Origin: Agromyces kandeliae
GTDB lineage: Bacteria; Actinomycetota; Actinomycetes; Actinomycetales; Microbacteriaceae
DNA length: 64,000 nt
Reading direction: 5' to 3'
Assembly (NCBI RefSeq): GCF_009674665.1
Contig: NZ_WKJD01000016.1
Span: forward strand, 62,001 to 126,000
Of the stretch, positions 36,705-45,354 are shown one piece after another (within the stretch, counting starts at the first letter, position 1; each line of letters opens with the position of its first letter). The notes under the pieces were generated by a model. It saw nothing but the letters and a program-made list of their open reading frames with translations. It did no database searches and had not been told where the DNA came from. Both the position numbers and the translations under genes were made by a program.

Positions 36705-37862
36705 GTGCACCAGACCGAACCCGGCCTCCTCGACCCGCGCATCGCCGTGCGTCGCTCGACGCTCGCCGACGGCCGCGAGCTCCTCTACTTCGACGACGCC
36801 GACACGACGCTCCCGCCCGAGCGCGCCGTCGACGCGCGCGCCCTCGACCCACGCCCCGCGATCGCCGAGATGCGGCAGGACCCGCTGACGGGCGAATGGG
36901 TCTCGATCGCCGCCGCACGGCAGAACCGCGTGTTCCTGCCGCCGGCCGACGCCGACCCCCTCGCGCCGCAGACTCAGACGAACCCGTCCGAGATCCCGAG
37001 CACCTACGACGTCGCCGTGTTCGAGAACCGCTCGCCCTCGTTCGGGCCCGACCTGCCCGAGTGGCCGGCCGACGGCACGACGGATGCCGCGGCATCCGCC
37101 CTCGACGACGTGCGCTCGGTCGGCATCGGCCGCCGCCTGCCCTCCCACGGCCGCTGCGAGGTCGTGTGCTTCAGCCCCGAGCACGAGGGCTCGTTCGGCA
37201 CCCAGTCGGTCTCGCGCGCCCGCACGGTCATCGAGGCCTGGGCGCACCGGACCGCTGCGCTGTCCGCGCTCCCGGGGGTGCAGCAGGTGTTCCCGTTCGA
37301 GAACCGCGGCCGCGAGATCGGCGTCACGCTCCCCCACCCGCACGGCCAGATCTACGCCTACCCCTACGTGACCCCGCGCACCGAGCGGCTGCTCGCCGCG
37401 ATCGACGCCTACGGGTCCACGCTCCAGGCCGACGTGCTCGAGCGCGAGCGCTCCGGCGAGCGGGTGCTCCTCGCCGCCGACCACTGGACCGCGTACGTCC
37501 CGTTCGCGGCGCGCTGGCCCGTCGAGATCCACCTCGTGCCGAACCGGCACGTGCCCGACCTGGCCGAGACGACGGCCGAGGAGCGCGACGAGCTCTCGCG
37601 CGTCTACCTGCGGCTGCTCCGCGGGGTCGACCGGCTCTACGACACGCCCACGCCGTACATCGCGGCCTGGCACCAGGCCCCGGTGCACGAGCACCGCGAC
37701 GACGTCCGGCTCACCATGCAGCTCACGAGCCCGCGCCGCGCCGCCGATCGGCTCAAGTACCTCGCCGGGTCCGAGGCCGCCATGGGCGCCTGGATCGGCG
37801 ACGTCCCGCCCGAGACGCAGGCCGCCGCGCTGCGCACCGCCATCGAAGGAGTTGTCCTGTGA
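36705..37862 (+). CDS. galT: Galactose-1-phosphate uridylyltransferase
   Basis: 385 residues. The catalytic HxH is in LPHPHGQIYAYP, and the second HIT-like half has IHLVPNRHVPDL and WHQAPVHEHRDDVRL. It transfers UMP between UDP-glucose and galactose-1-phosphate (Leloir pathway). GTG 36705 is chosen because TACCGT is six bases upstream and conserved sequence starts just after; a frame extending back to 36630 would run through the operator. The stop overlaps the galK GTG (GTGA). It contains GGATGCCGCGGCATCC at 37082-37097. Confidence 0.93.
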   Translation: MHQTEPGLLDPRIAVRRSTLADGRELLYFDDADTTLPPERAVDARALDPRPAIAEMRQDPLTGEWVSIAAARQNRVFLPPADADPLAPQTQTNPSEIPSTYDVAVFENRSPSFGPDLPEWPADGTTDAAASALDDVRSVGIGRRLPSHGRCEVVCFSPEHEGSFGTQSVSRARTVIEAWAHRTAALSALPGVQQVFPFENRGREIGVTLPHPHGQIYAYPYVTPRTERLLAAIDAYGSTLQADVLERERSGERVLLAADHWTAYVPFAARWPVEIHLVPNRHVPDLAETTAEERDELSRVYLRLLRGVDRLYDTPTPYIAAWHQAPVHEHRDDVRLTMQLTSPRRAADRLKYLAGSEAAMGAWIGDVPPETQAAALRTAIEGVVL

Positions 37863-39019
37863 CCGACGCCGTGGCCTCCGCCCAGCACCTCTTCGCCGAG
37901 CAGTACGGCCGCCGCCCCGCCGGCGTGTGGTCGGCCCCCGGCCGTGCGAACCTGATCGGCGAGCACACCGACTACAACGACGGCTTCGTCTTCCCGTTCG
38001 CGATCGACCGCCGCACGACGGTCGCGCTCGGCGACCGCGACGACCGCGTCGTGCGGGTCTCGTCGACGTTCTCGCCCGACACGATCGAGGTGCACCTCGA
38101 CGAGCTGACCCCCGACGCCGTGAGCGGCTGGGCCGCGTACCCCCTGGGCGTGGTCTGGGCGCTCGGCGAGTCCGGCGCCGACCTCGCGCACGTGCGCGGC
38201 GTCGACCTGCACATCGACTCCGACGTGCCCGTCGGCGCCGGCCTCTCGTCGTCGGCGGCGATCGAGTGCGCCGTGGCGCTCGCCCTCGACGAGCACTGGG
38301 GGCTCGGCTTCGACCGCCCGACGCTCGCGAAGGTCGGGCGGCTCGCCGAGAACCGCGTCGTCGGCGCACCCACCGGGATCATGGACCAGTCCGCGTCGCT
38401 TCTCGGCGAGGCCGACTCCGGGGTGTTCCTCGACTGCCGAAGCCTCGACGCCGACGTCATCCCGCTCGGCTTCGCCGAGGCCGGCCTGTCGCTGCTCGTC
38501 ATCGACACGCGCGTCAGCCACGCCCACGCGACCGGCGGCTACGCCGCCCGGCGGGCGTCGTGCGAGGCGGGCGCCGCGGCGCTCGGCGCGGCGTCGCTCC
38601 GCGAGGTGGCCGTCGACGACCTCGACCGCGCGCAGGACCTGCTCGACGACGAGACCTTCCGCCGCGTGCGGCACGTCGTCACCGAGAACCAGCGCGTGCT
38701 CGACACGGTGCGCACGCTCCGGGAGCTGGGCCCGGGCGCGATCGGGCCGCTCCTCGACGCCTCGCACGTGTCGATGCGCGACGACTTCGAGATCTCGGTG
38801 CCCGAGCTCGACCTCGCGGTCGAGACCGCCCAGGCGAACGGCGCGATCGGGGCGCGCATGACGGGCGGCGGCTTCGGTGGTGCGGCGATCGCGCTCGTGA
38901 TCGACGACCTCGTTCCCGTCGTCGCGCGCAAGGTCGTCGAGGCGTTCGCCGAGCACGGCTTCCGCGAGCCGGGCGTGTTCACCGTGCACGCCGCGCAGGG
39001 CGCGCGGCGCGACGCCTGA
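37859..39019 (+). CDS. galK: Galactokinase
   Basis: 386 residues, GHMP kinase. The galactokinase signature GRANLIGEHTDYNDGFVFP is near residue 25, the ATP loop is VPVGAGLSSSAAIE, the catalytic Asp is in GIMDQSASLLG, and the C-terminal motif is RMTGGGFGGAAIAL. It phosphorylates alpha-D-galactose at C1. Coupled to galT by a 4-bp overlap; no galE is present in the window. Confidence 0.95.
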   Translation: MTDAVASAQHLFAEQYGRRPAGVWSAPGRANLIGEHTDYNDGFVFPFAIDRRTTVALGDRDDRVVRVSSTFSPDTIEVHLDELTPDAVSGWAAYPLGVVWALGESGADLAHVRGVDLHIDSDVPVGAGLSSSAAIECAVALALDEHWGLGFDRPTLAKVGRLAENRVVGAPTGIMDQSASLLGEADSGVFLDCRSLDADVIPLGFAEAGLSLLVIDTRVSHAHATGGYAARRASCEAGAAALGAASLREVAVDDLDRAQDLLDDETFRRVRHVVTENQRVLDTVRTLRELGPGAIGPLLDASHVSMRDDFEISVPELDLAVETAQANGAIGARMTGGGFGGAAIALVIDDLVPVVARKVVEAFAEHGFREPGVFTVHAAQGARRDA

Positions 39020-39049
39020 TCGACCGGCCCTGCGGCGGCGCGCCCCGGC

Positions 39050-39544
39050 TCAGCCGGGCTCGACCGCGGTGGGCGTGCCGCCCGTGATGCGGACGAGCTC
39101 GTCGAACGTGGTCGGGAACACCGTCTTCGCGTGACCCGCCGCGGCCCACACCTCGTCGTAGCCGGCGAGGTCGACATCGACGAACGTGCGCACCGGCGCC
39201 GGGTGCCCCACCGGGGCGACCCCGCCGATGACCTGCCCGGTCGCGGCCTTCACGACATCCTTCGACGCGCGGCCGATCGTTCCGCCGAGCTCGGCGCCCA
39301 GCCACGCGGTGTCGACGCGGTGCGCCCCGGAGGTGAGCACGAGGATCGGCTCGTCGTCGAGCGTGAAGACGAGCGAGTTCGCGATCTGGCCGACCTCGAC
39401 GCCGAGCGCGTCGGCGGCGAGCTTGGCGGTCGTGACGGCGTCGTCGAACCACACGATGCGCGGCTCGATCCCGTCGGCTGCGAGTGCGGCGGCGACGCGG
39501 TCGACGGCGGCGTGCGAGGGGGCGGCGGTCGGCTCGGCGGTCAT
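39050..39544 (-). CDS. YbaK/EbsC-family aminoacyl-tRNA deacylase
   Basis: 164 residues, single-domain. YbaK/ProX fold motifs: AANSL-type SLVFTLDDEPILVLTSG, a conserved lysine in RASKDVVKAATGQVIGGVAPVGHP, and VDVDLAGYDEVWAAAGH. Such enzymes clear mischarged Cys- or Ala-tRNA-Pro. ATG 39544 lies seven bases from TAGGAT. Divergent from an amino acid permease. Confidence 0.88.
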   Translation of the reverse strand: MTAEPTAAPSHAAVDRVAAALAADGIEPRIVWFDDAVTTAKLAADALGVEVGQIANSLVFTLDDEPILVLTSGAHRVDTAWLGAELGGTIGRASKDVVKAATGQVIGGVAPVGHPAPVRTFVDVDLAGYDEVWAAAGHAKTVFPTTFDELVRITGGTPTAVEPG

Positions 39545-39629
39545 GGTTCCGATCCTACGAGCGGATGCCGCGTCATCCGGTCGCCCGTCGTCGCCCCGGG
39601 CGTCCGCCGCGCTGCCGTAGGGTTCGAGC

Positions 39630-40949
39630 GTGACCGCCTCCCCCTCGCCGCACGACCGCCTCGCCCGTCGTCTGGGGCTCCGCGGCGCGGTCGCGATCGG
39701 GCTCGCCGCGATGATCGGCGCGGGCGTGTTCGCGGTGTGGGCGCCGGCGGCGCAGGCCGCGGGCGGGTGGCTCCTCGCCGGGCTCGCGATCGCCGCGGCC
39801 GTCGCGTTCGCCAACGCGGGGTCGACCGCGCAGCTCGCCGTGCGGTACCCCGAGGCCGGCGGCGCGTACCGGTACGGGCGCGAGCGGCTCGGCGCCTGGC
39901 CCGGGTTCCTCGCCGGATGGGGCTTCGTCATCGGCAAGACCGCGAGCTGCGCCGCGATGGCGCTCACCGCCGCCGCCTACCTCGTACCGCTCGCGTGGCA
40001 GAAACCGGTCGCCATTGCCGCCGTCGTGGTGCTCGTCGGCGTCAACGTGCTCGGCGTCACGCGCACCGCGCGCGTCGCCTCGGTGATCGTCTCGGCCGTG
40101 CTCGCGGTGCTCGTCGTGGTCGTCGCCGCCGGGTTCGCCGCGGTCGCGGGCGTCGGATGGGGCGTCGGCGGCACCGCGCCCGAGGCATCCCTGCAGGTGA
40201 CGGACGCCGCGCCCGGCGCGCTCGACGTCTACGGCGTGCTGCAGGCCGCCGCCCTGGTCTTCTTCGCGTTCGCCGGCTACGCCCGCATCGCGACGCTCGG
40301 CGAGGAGGTGCGCGAGCCCCGCCGGACGATCCCTCGCGCGATCGGCGTCGCCTTCGCGGTCGTCGTGGTCGTGTACGCCCTCGTCGGCACGGCGGCGGTG
40401 GGCGCGCTCGGGTCCGACGCGCTCGCGGCATCCGTCGCCCCCCTCGTCGACGTCGTCGCGGTCGCCGGGTGGCTCTGGGCCGAGCCCGTCGTCCGCATCG
40501 CTGCGGGGGTGGCCGCGCTCGGCTCGTTGCTCGCGCTCGTCGCCGGCGTCGGCCGCACGAGCCTCGCGATGGCGCGCGACGGCGAACTGCCCCGCCAGCT
40601 GACGGCGGTGCATCCGAGGTTCGGCGTGCCCCACGTCGCCGAGCTCGCGACGGGCGCCGCCGTCATCGTGCTCCTGCTCGTCGCCGACCTCCGCGGCGCG
40701 ATCGGCTTCTCGTCGTTCGGCGTGCTGCTGTACTACCTGGTGGCGAACGCCTCGGCCATCACGCAGCCGGCCGGCGAACGGCTCGTGCCGCGCTGGCTCT
40801 CGTGGTTCGGGGCGGTCGGATGCGTCGTGCTCGTCGTCACGCTCCCGGTCGCGTCGATCGCGGCGGGCGTGGCGGTCCTCGCCCTGGGCGCCGCCGTGCG
40901 CGGCATCCGCCTCGCCGTCGGACGGCGTTCCGGCACTCCCGAGGACTAG
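39630..40949 (+). CDS. APC-superfamily amino acid permease
   Basis: 439 residues with about 12 hydrophobic segments. The first span holds the substrate-binding unwinding motif AAMIGAGVF, and the intracellular loop GEEVREPRRTIPRAI is characteristic of APC transporters. Substrate not predictable. GTG 39630 follows TAGGGT by six bases, indicating a leaderless transcript. Confidence 0.88.
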   Translation: MTASPSPHDRLARRLGLRGAVAIGLAAMIGAGVFAVWAPAAQAAGGWLLAGLAIAAAVAFANAGSTAQLAVRYPEAGGAYRYGRERLGAWPGFLAGWGFVIGKTASCAAMALTAAAYLVPLAWQKPVAIAAVVVLVGVNVLGVTRTARVASVIVSAVLAVLVVVVAAGFAAVAGVGWGVGGTAPEASLQVTDAAPGALDVYGVLQAAALVFFAFAGYARIATLGEEVREPRRTIPRAIGVAFAVVVVVYALVGTAAVGALGSDALAASVAPLVDVVAVAGWLWAEPVVRIAAGVAALGSLLALVAGVGRTSLAMARDGELPRQLTAVHPRFGVPHVAELATGAAVIVLLLVADLRGAIGFSSFGVLLYYLVANASAITQPAGERLVPRWLSWFGAVGCVVLVVTLPVASIAAGVAVLALGAAVRGIRLAVGRRSGTPED

Positions 40950-41049
40950 CCCGGTGTCGAGGGGATGCCGACTGCACCGCTCGGGCCCCGCGACGGTGCG
41001 GATGGGATCCGTTCGATCGGGCCGCAGCAGCCGGGAATAGGCTGGCGGC

Positions 41050-41586
41050 ATGACCGCCGACGCCTCCGCCCGCATCCTCGCGCTCGCCGACGTGCCCGCG
41101 CCCGAGCTCGATCCGACCGCCTTCGTCGCGCCCGGCGCCGTCGTCGTCGGGCACGTGCGCCTCGCCGCGCAGTCGAGCGTCTGGTACAACGCGGTGCTGC
41201 GCGCCGAGGCCGAGCCGATCGCGCTCGGCGAGCGCTCCAACCTGCAGGACGGCGTGGTCTGCCACGTCGACGCCGGCTACCCCGTCGCGATCGGCGCAGG
41301 CGTCTCGGTGGGCCACCGCGCCGTGCTGCACGGCTGCACCGTGGAGGACGACTGCCTCATCGGCATGGGTGCGACGATCCTCAACGGTGCGGTGATCGGC
41401 GCTGGGTCCCTCGTCGCGGCCGGTGCCGTGGTGCTCGAGGGCACCGTGGTGCCGCCCGGCTCACTGGTCGCGGGCGTCCCCGGCAAGGTCCGGCGCGAAC
41501 TCACCGCCGACGAGCAGGCCGGCATCCGGCGCAACGCCGAGGCGTACCTCGCGCACGTCGCCCGGCACGCGACCCGGGTCGACTGA
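41050..41586 (+). CDS. Gamma-class carbonic anhydrase-like hexapeptide protein
   Basis: 178 residues, left-handed beta-helix with repeated V/I-G-x-x hexapeptides. Zinc ligands probably are the histidines in VVCHVDAGY, VGHRAVLHGC. Arg and Asp of the gamma-CA site (NAVLRAE, NLQDG) are kept. Activity in this family is often untested. ATG 41050 follows TAGGCT by six bases. Its last 126 bases overlap the convergent DUF6716 gene. Confidence 0.85.
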   Translation: MTADASARILALADVPAPELDPTAFVAPGAVVVGHVRLAAQSSVWYNAVLRAEAEPIALGERSNLQDGVVCHVDAGYPVAIGAGVSVGHRAVLHGCTVEDDCLIGMGATILNGAVIGAGSLVAAGAVVLEGTVVPPGSLVAGVPGKVRRELTADEQAGIRRNAEAYLAHVARHATRVD

Positions 41587-42963
41587 GGCGGCCGTCCCGG
41601 TCCCGGCGGCGGATGCCCCGCCCCCGGCCGCGCCCGCCGCAGCCACGGCGGCCAGCGCTCGCGCGAGTCGGCGCCGCGCGCGCCGCACGCGTCGGACGAT
41701 CCCCCGAGCCGGCACGCCCACGCCCCAGGCGAGCGCGCCCGTGAGGCTCCGATCGTGCTCGCCGAGCATGCGGCGCCGCTCGAACGCGGAGCGGAGCGCG
41801 CCTCCCGACAGGTCGTGTCGCCGCTCGATGCCGGGCAGCGGCACGATCTCGCGCGCCTCGACGAGCGCGGCGAGCCGCGCCGCCCAGTCGTCGGCGTCTC
41901 GGCCGTGGGAGTAGTTGTCCTCGAGCCAGGCGGGCTCGGCGAGCCGGAAGCGCCCCGCCGCCAGGTCGTCGGTCGACCCGAACAGCCCGGCGCCCTCGAA
42001 CACCGTGTTGATCATCGCCGGCGAGACCCCGAAGTCGTCGAGGAGCAGCGTCGGGAGGCCGAGCGCGATCGACTCGAGCGCGGCCGTCGAGCTCACGGTC
42101 ACGAGCGCGCCTGCGCGCGCGAGGTGGGCCGCCATCGGCCCGTCCTCGACGACGAGGTTCGGCGGGACGCCATCTGCGGCGCCGAGACGGGCCATCAGTC
42201 CGGCGTAGTCGTGCGCCTCCGCGTGCGTCTGCGCCTCGCCCGCGCGGGCGCGGACCTTGACGACGACGCGTCGGTCGGGCCGCCGTCGGGCGAGCCCCGC
42301 GAGGGAGGAGAGGACGAGCATCCGCTCATCGGGACCGACGGGGACCTTCGCCTGCGCCGCGAAGATGACGTCCGTTCCGGGCGGAGCCGTGCCATCCGTC
42401 GAGTCGACGCTCGAGAGGAACGGCAGCGTCGCGAGCCCGAACATGGGGTCCACGCCGAGGTCCTCGGCGTTGGCACGGAACTCGCGCACCTCGCGGCGGC
42501 TGTGCAGCACGATCAGGTCGGTCTGCTCGCGGTAGACGACGGCCTTCGGGACGGCCGGGATGGTGAGGCCCGGGAATCCGCTCACGAGCACCGGACGGTT
42601 CCGGCGCCCGAGCAGCCGCGGTGCGACCACCCGGACGAACGGGCCGCGCAGCGCGAGCAGCACCGCGTGCGGATCGAAGGCGTCGAGTTCGTCGTCCAGC
42701 CCCGGGAGGCCCGCCCGCCCGTCGAGCGGCAGGATCCGCACGTCGGCGGGCGCGAAGCGCGTCCCGTCGAGCGCGTGCCCGAGCTGCCGCTCGCTCGGCT
42801 GCACCGGCGAGGCGACGACGACGAGTCGCGACGTCCACTCGCCGGGCAGCGTCGAGGCGAGCGCCGCGCCCCACTTGACGTACGAGTCGGAGTCGCCGAC
42901 GACGAGCAGGCGCCGCGCCACGCCATCCGTCCCGGGAGCCGCCGGCCTCGGGGCACCCGTCAC
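41461..42963 (-). CDS. DUF6716-type putative glycosyltransferase of the nonulosonate cluster
   Basis: 500 residues. The N-terminal half begins RRLLVVGDSDSYVKWGAAL and the middle looks like a GT-B type nucleotide-sugar or polysialyltransferase-like domain (ALVTVSSTAALESIALGLPTLLLDDFG). The GTG overlaps the neuB stop (GTGA), placing it in the same operon. It may transfer the CMP-sugar made upstream, which is inference. The last ~42 codons are antisense to the carbonic-anhydrase gene's 3' end and are Ala/Gly-rich, so the tail may be little constrained. Confidence 0.72.
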   Translation of the reverse strand: MTGAPRPAAPGTDGVARRLLVVGDSDSYVKWGAALASTLPGEWTSRLVVVASPVQPSERQLGHALDGTRFAPADVRILPLDGRAGLPGLDDELDAFDPHAVLLALRGPFVRVVAPRLLGRRNRPVLVSGFPGLTIPAVPKAVVYREQTDLIVLHSRREVREFRANAEDLGVDPMFGLATLPFLSSVDSTDGTAPPGTDVIFAAQAKVPVGPDERMLVLSSLAGLARRRPDRRVVVKVRARAGEAQTHAEAHDYAGLMARLGAADGVPPNLVVEDGPMAAHLARAGALVTVSSTAALESIALGLPTLLLDDFGVSPAMINTVFEGAGLFGSTDDLAAGRFRLAEPAWLEDNYSHGRDADDWAARLAALVEAREIVPLPGIERRHDLSGGALRSAFERRRMLGEHDRSLTGALAWGVGVPARGIVRRVRRARRRLARALAAVAAAGAAGGGASAAGTGTAASVDPGRVPGDVREVRLGVAPDAGLLVGGEFAPDLAGDARDQ

Positions 42964-43832
42964 GCGGGCACCCGGCGGAGCTTGGCCTTCGGGGCCTCCT
43001 CGCCCGGGTAGACGCGCTTGACGCCGTCGCCGAGGGCCTCGCCGATGATGCGGATGTCGCGCACGAGGTGCTCGAGGCCCTGCGGCTCGAGCGAGGCGGA
43101 GTGGTCGGACCCCCACATGGTGCGGTCGAGCGTGACGTGCCGCTCGACGGCGACCGCACCGAGGGCGACCGCGGCGATCGAGATCTGCAGGCCGCGCTCG
43201 TGACCCGAGTAGCCGACCGGCACGCCCGGGAAGCGTCGCTTCAGCGCCGGGATCATGAGGAGGTTCGCCTCCTCGGACGGCATCGGGTAGCTCGACGTGG
43301 CGTGCATGATCACGAGGCGCTCGGTGCCGAGCACGGTCACGGCACGGTCGATCTCGTCGAGCGTCGACATGCCGGTCGAGAGGATGACGGGCTTGCCCGT
43401 GTCGCGGACCGCCTCGAGGAGCTCGAGGTCGGTCACCGACGCCGACGCGACCTTGTGCGCGACGACCCCGTACGACTCCAGGTCGGCCACTGCCGGGACA
43501 TCCCACGGCGAGGCGAACCAGTCGAGCCCCTGCAGGGCGGCGTGCCGCGCGATCTCCGCGTACTCGTCGCGACCGAACTCGACCCGGTGGCGGTAGTCGA
43601 GGTACGTCATCGTGCCCCATGGCGTCTCGCGCGGCATGAGCTTCATGTGCTCGGGCGTCGAGAGGTCGGGCGTGCGCTTCTGGAACTTCACCGCCTGTGC
43701 GCCGGCGCGTGCGGCGACCTCGATGAGGCGCTTGGCGATCTCGACGTCGCCGTTGTGGTTCAGGCCGATCTCGGCGATGACGTAGGCGGGTTCGTACTCG
43801 CCGATGGCGGCGTGGCCGATGCGCAGGGACAA
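42960..43832 (-). CDS. neuB: NeuB-family nonulosonic acid synthase lacking the SAF domain
   Basis: 290 residues. The TIM-barrel synthase domain is intact: YVIAEIGLNHNGD at the start, AVKFQKRTP, ILSTGMSTLDEI, MHATSSYPMP and PVGYSGHERGLQISIAAVALGA, and HVTLDRTMWGSDHSASLEPQGL near the end. Usual NeuB is ~340 residues with a C-terminal antifreeze-like (SAF) domain, absent here. It should condense phosphoenolpyruvate with a hexose or hexosamine derivative. The start appears to be TTG 43832 with a weak ribosome site, following the neuA-HAD gene by 23 bases. Confidence 0.85.
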   Translation of the reverse strand: MSLRIGHAAIGEYEPAYVIAEIGLNHNGDVEIAKRLIEVAARAGAQAVKFQKRTPDLSTPEHMKLMPRETPWGTMTYLDYRHRVEFGRDEYAEIARHAALQGLDWFASPWDVPAVADLESYGVVAHKVASASVTDLELLEAVRDTGKPVILSTGMSTLDEIDRAVTVLGTERLVIMHATSSYPMPSEEANLLMIPALKRRFPGVPVGYSGHERGLQISIAAVALGAVAVERHVTLDRTMWGSDHSASLEPQGLEHLVRDIRIIGEALGDGVKRVYPGEEAPKAKLRRVPA

Positions 43833-43855
43833 GGTGGCTCGCTTTCGTGGTCGGG

Positions 43856-45253
43856 TCAGGTCGCGGAGGACGCCGCGGCGATGGCCTCGCGCTGCTCGCG
43901 AGTGGGGTGGGCGGGGTCGAGTTCGCGCGACTCGCGCGCCAGGTCGGATGCCGCTGAGCCGAGCTTCGCGTCGCGCGCGGCGAGCACGAGCTCGGCGAGC
44001 TCGCGCACCGCGCCGTGGCCGCCGTGCCGCTCGAGCACGTGACGGGCGCGCTCGAGCGCGTCGGGGGCGGCGTCGGGCACGGCGAGCGGCCAGCCGACGA
44101 GGTCGAGCGCGGGGATGTCGCCGCGGTCGTTGCCGACGTAGGCGATGCGGTCGAGGCGGATGCCGCGCGCGGCCGCCCACTCGCGGAGCGCGGCGCCCTT
44201 GTCGGCGAGGCCCTGGATCACGTCGACGCCGAGCTTCTCGGCGCGACGGCTGACGACCGGGTTCGCCTCGGCCGACAGGATGAGCACGGGGATGCCGGCG
44301 TCGCGCAGGCGCGCCACGCCGTGCCCGTCGGCCCGGCTCACGCGGACCGACTCCCGACCGAGCTCGTCGACCGCGGCCGTGTCGTCGGTGTGCACGCCGT
44401 CGAAGTCGGTGACGACCGCGTCGACGTCGATGAACGGATGGCGCGGGTCGGCCACCCACGCCGCGCCCTCGCGGCGTGCCAGCGCGGCGGCGATTCCGCC
44501 TGCGAGCCGCCGGTCGACGCGCGGTGCGAGCACTCGGGCACGCGCGAGGTCGGCCGCGTCGTCGATCTCGATGGCCGTGTCGGGGTGGACGCGCTGGATG
44601 CCGATGCGGCCGAAGAAGCGGTGCCCGGCCAGCACGAAGCCGTCGGTGCGGAGCACGTAGAACGCGCCGGTCTCGAGGAACTCGGGCTCGCGGTCCTGAC
44701 GCCGCGGCCGGTTCGTCGGGTCGTGGTTCACGCCGACCGCACTCGCGCCGTCGGCGTCGTCGGCGCGCTCGCGCCAGAGGAACCCGTGGGTGGGCGTCGC
44801 GGCGAACACGACGTCGCGCTCGCCCTGCCCGACGCGCGCGACGGCGGCGTCGAGGTCGGCCGGGTCGATGAACGGCGAGGTCGCCTGGATGAAGACGACG
44901 ACCTCGGGCGCCCGACGCCGCTCCGCCGCCTCGGGCCCGTGCGCCAGCGCCCCGATCGCGTGCAGCAGCGCCGACTCGCTCGATGCGGTCGCGTTCGCGA
45001 GGTCGGCCGGACGATCGATCACCTCGGCGCCGGCGCCGCGCGCGGCATCCGCGATCTCCTCGTCGTCGGTGGTCACCACGACGCGCCCGATGCGCTCCGC
45101 GGCGAGCGCGGCATGCACGGCTCTCGCGACGAGCGGGACGCCCCCGACGCGCGCCACGTTCTTGCCCGGCAGCCCCTGGGACCCGCCGCGGGCCGGGATG
45201 ATCGCGATCGCGGGCGCGGCGGCCGTGGCCTCGGTGGAGTCGCTGCGGCTCAT
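43856..45253 (-). CDS. Acylneuraminate cytidylyltransferase fused to KdsC-like HAD phosphatase
   Basis: 465 residues. Residues ~15-250 are a CMP-nonulosonate synthetase (IIPARGGSQGLPGKN, ATSPFIDPADLD, and GRIGIQRVHPDTAIEIDDAAD). Residues ~290-440 are a HAD phosphatase of the KdsC type with VVTDFDGVHTDD, LILSAEANPVVSRRAEKLGV and YVGNDRGDIPAL. Together with NeuB this gives condensation, dephosphorylation and CMP activation, as needed for Kdn- or Neu-type sugars. Actinobacterial teichulosonic acids contain such sugars. ATG 45253 follows TAGCTT by six bases (leaderless). Confidence 0.88.
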   Translation of the reverse strand: MSRSDSTEATAAAPAIAIIPARGGSQGLPGKNVARVGGVPLVARAVHAALAAERIGRVVVTTDDEEIADAARGAGAEVIDRPADLANATASSESALLHAIGALAHGPEAAERRRAPEVVVFIQATSPFIDPADLDAAVARVGQGERDVVFAATPTHGFLWRERADDADGASAVGVNHDPTNRPRRQDREPEFLETGAFYVLRTDGFVLAGHRFFGRIGIQRVHPDTAIEIDDAADLARARVLAPRVDRRLAGGIAAALARREGAAWVADPRHPFIDVDAVVTDFDGVHTDDTAAVDELGRESVRVSRADGHGVARLRDAGIPVLILSAEANPVVSRRAEKLGVDVIQGLADKGAALREWAAARGIRLDRIAYVGNDRGDIPALDLVGWPLAVPDAAPDALERARHVLERHGGHGAVRELAELVLAARDAKLGSAASDLARESRELDPAHPTREQREAIAAASSAT

Positions 45254-45326
45254 GCCGCGAAGCTAGGCTCGCGATGCGTCCGCGGGGTGCACGCCCGGTG
45301 AACGCCGGGGGACGTTCAGGCTGACA

Positions 45327-45346
45327 GCGGATGCCGCGGCATCCGC
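45327..45346. terminator. Palindromic hairpin after folD
   Basis: A fully self-complementary 20-mer beginning GCGGATGCC and ending GGCATCCGC, nine bases from the folD stop. It carries the recurrent GGATGCCGC word on both strands. Confidence 0.55.
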
Positions 45347-45354
45347 CGCACGCC

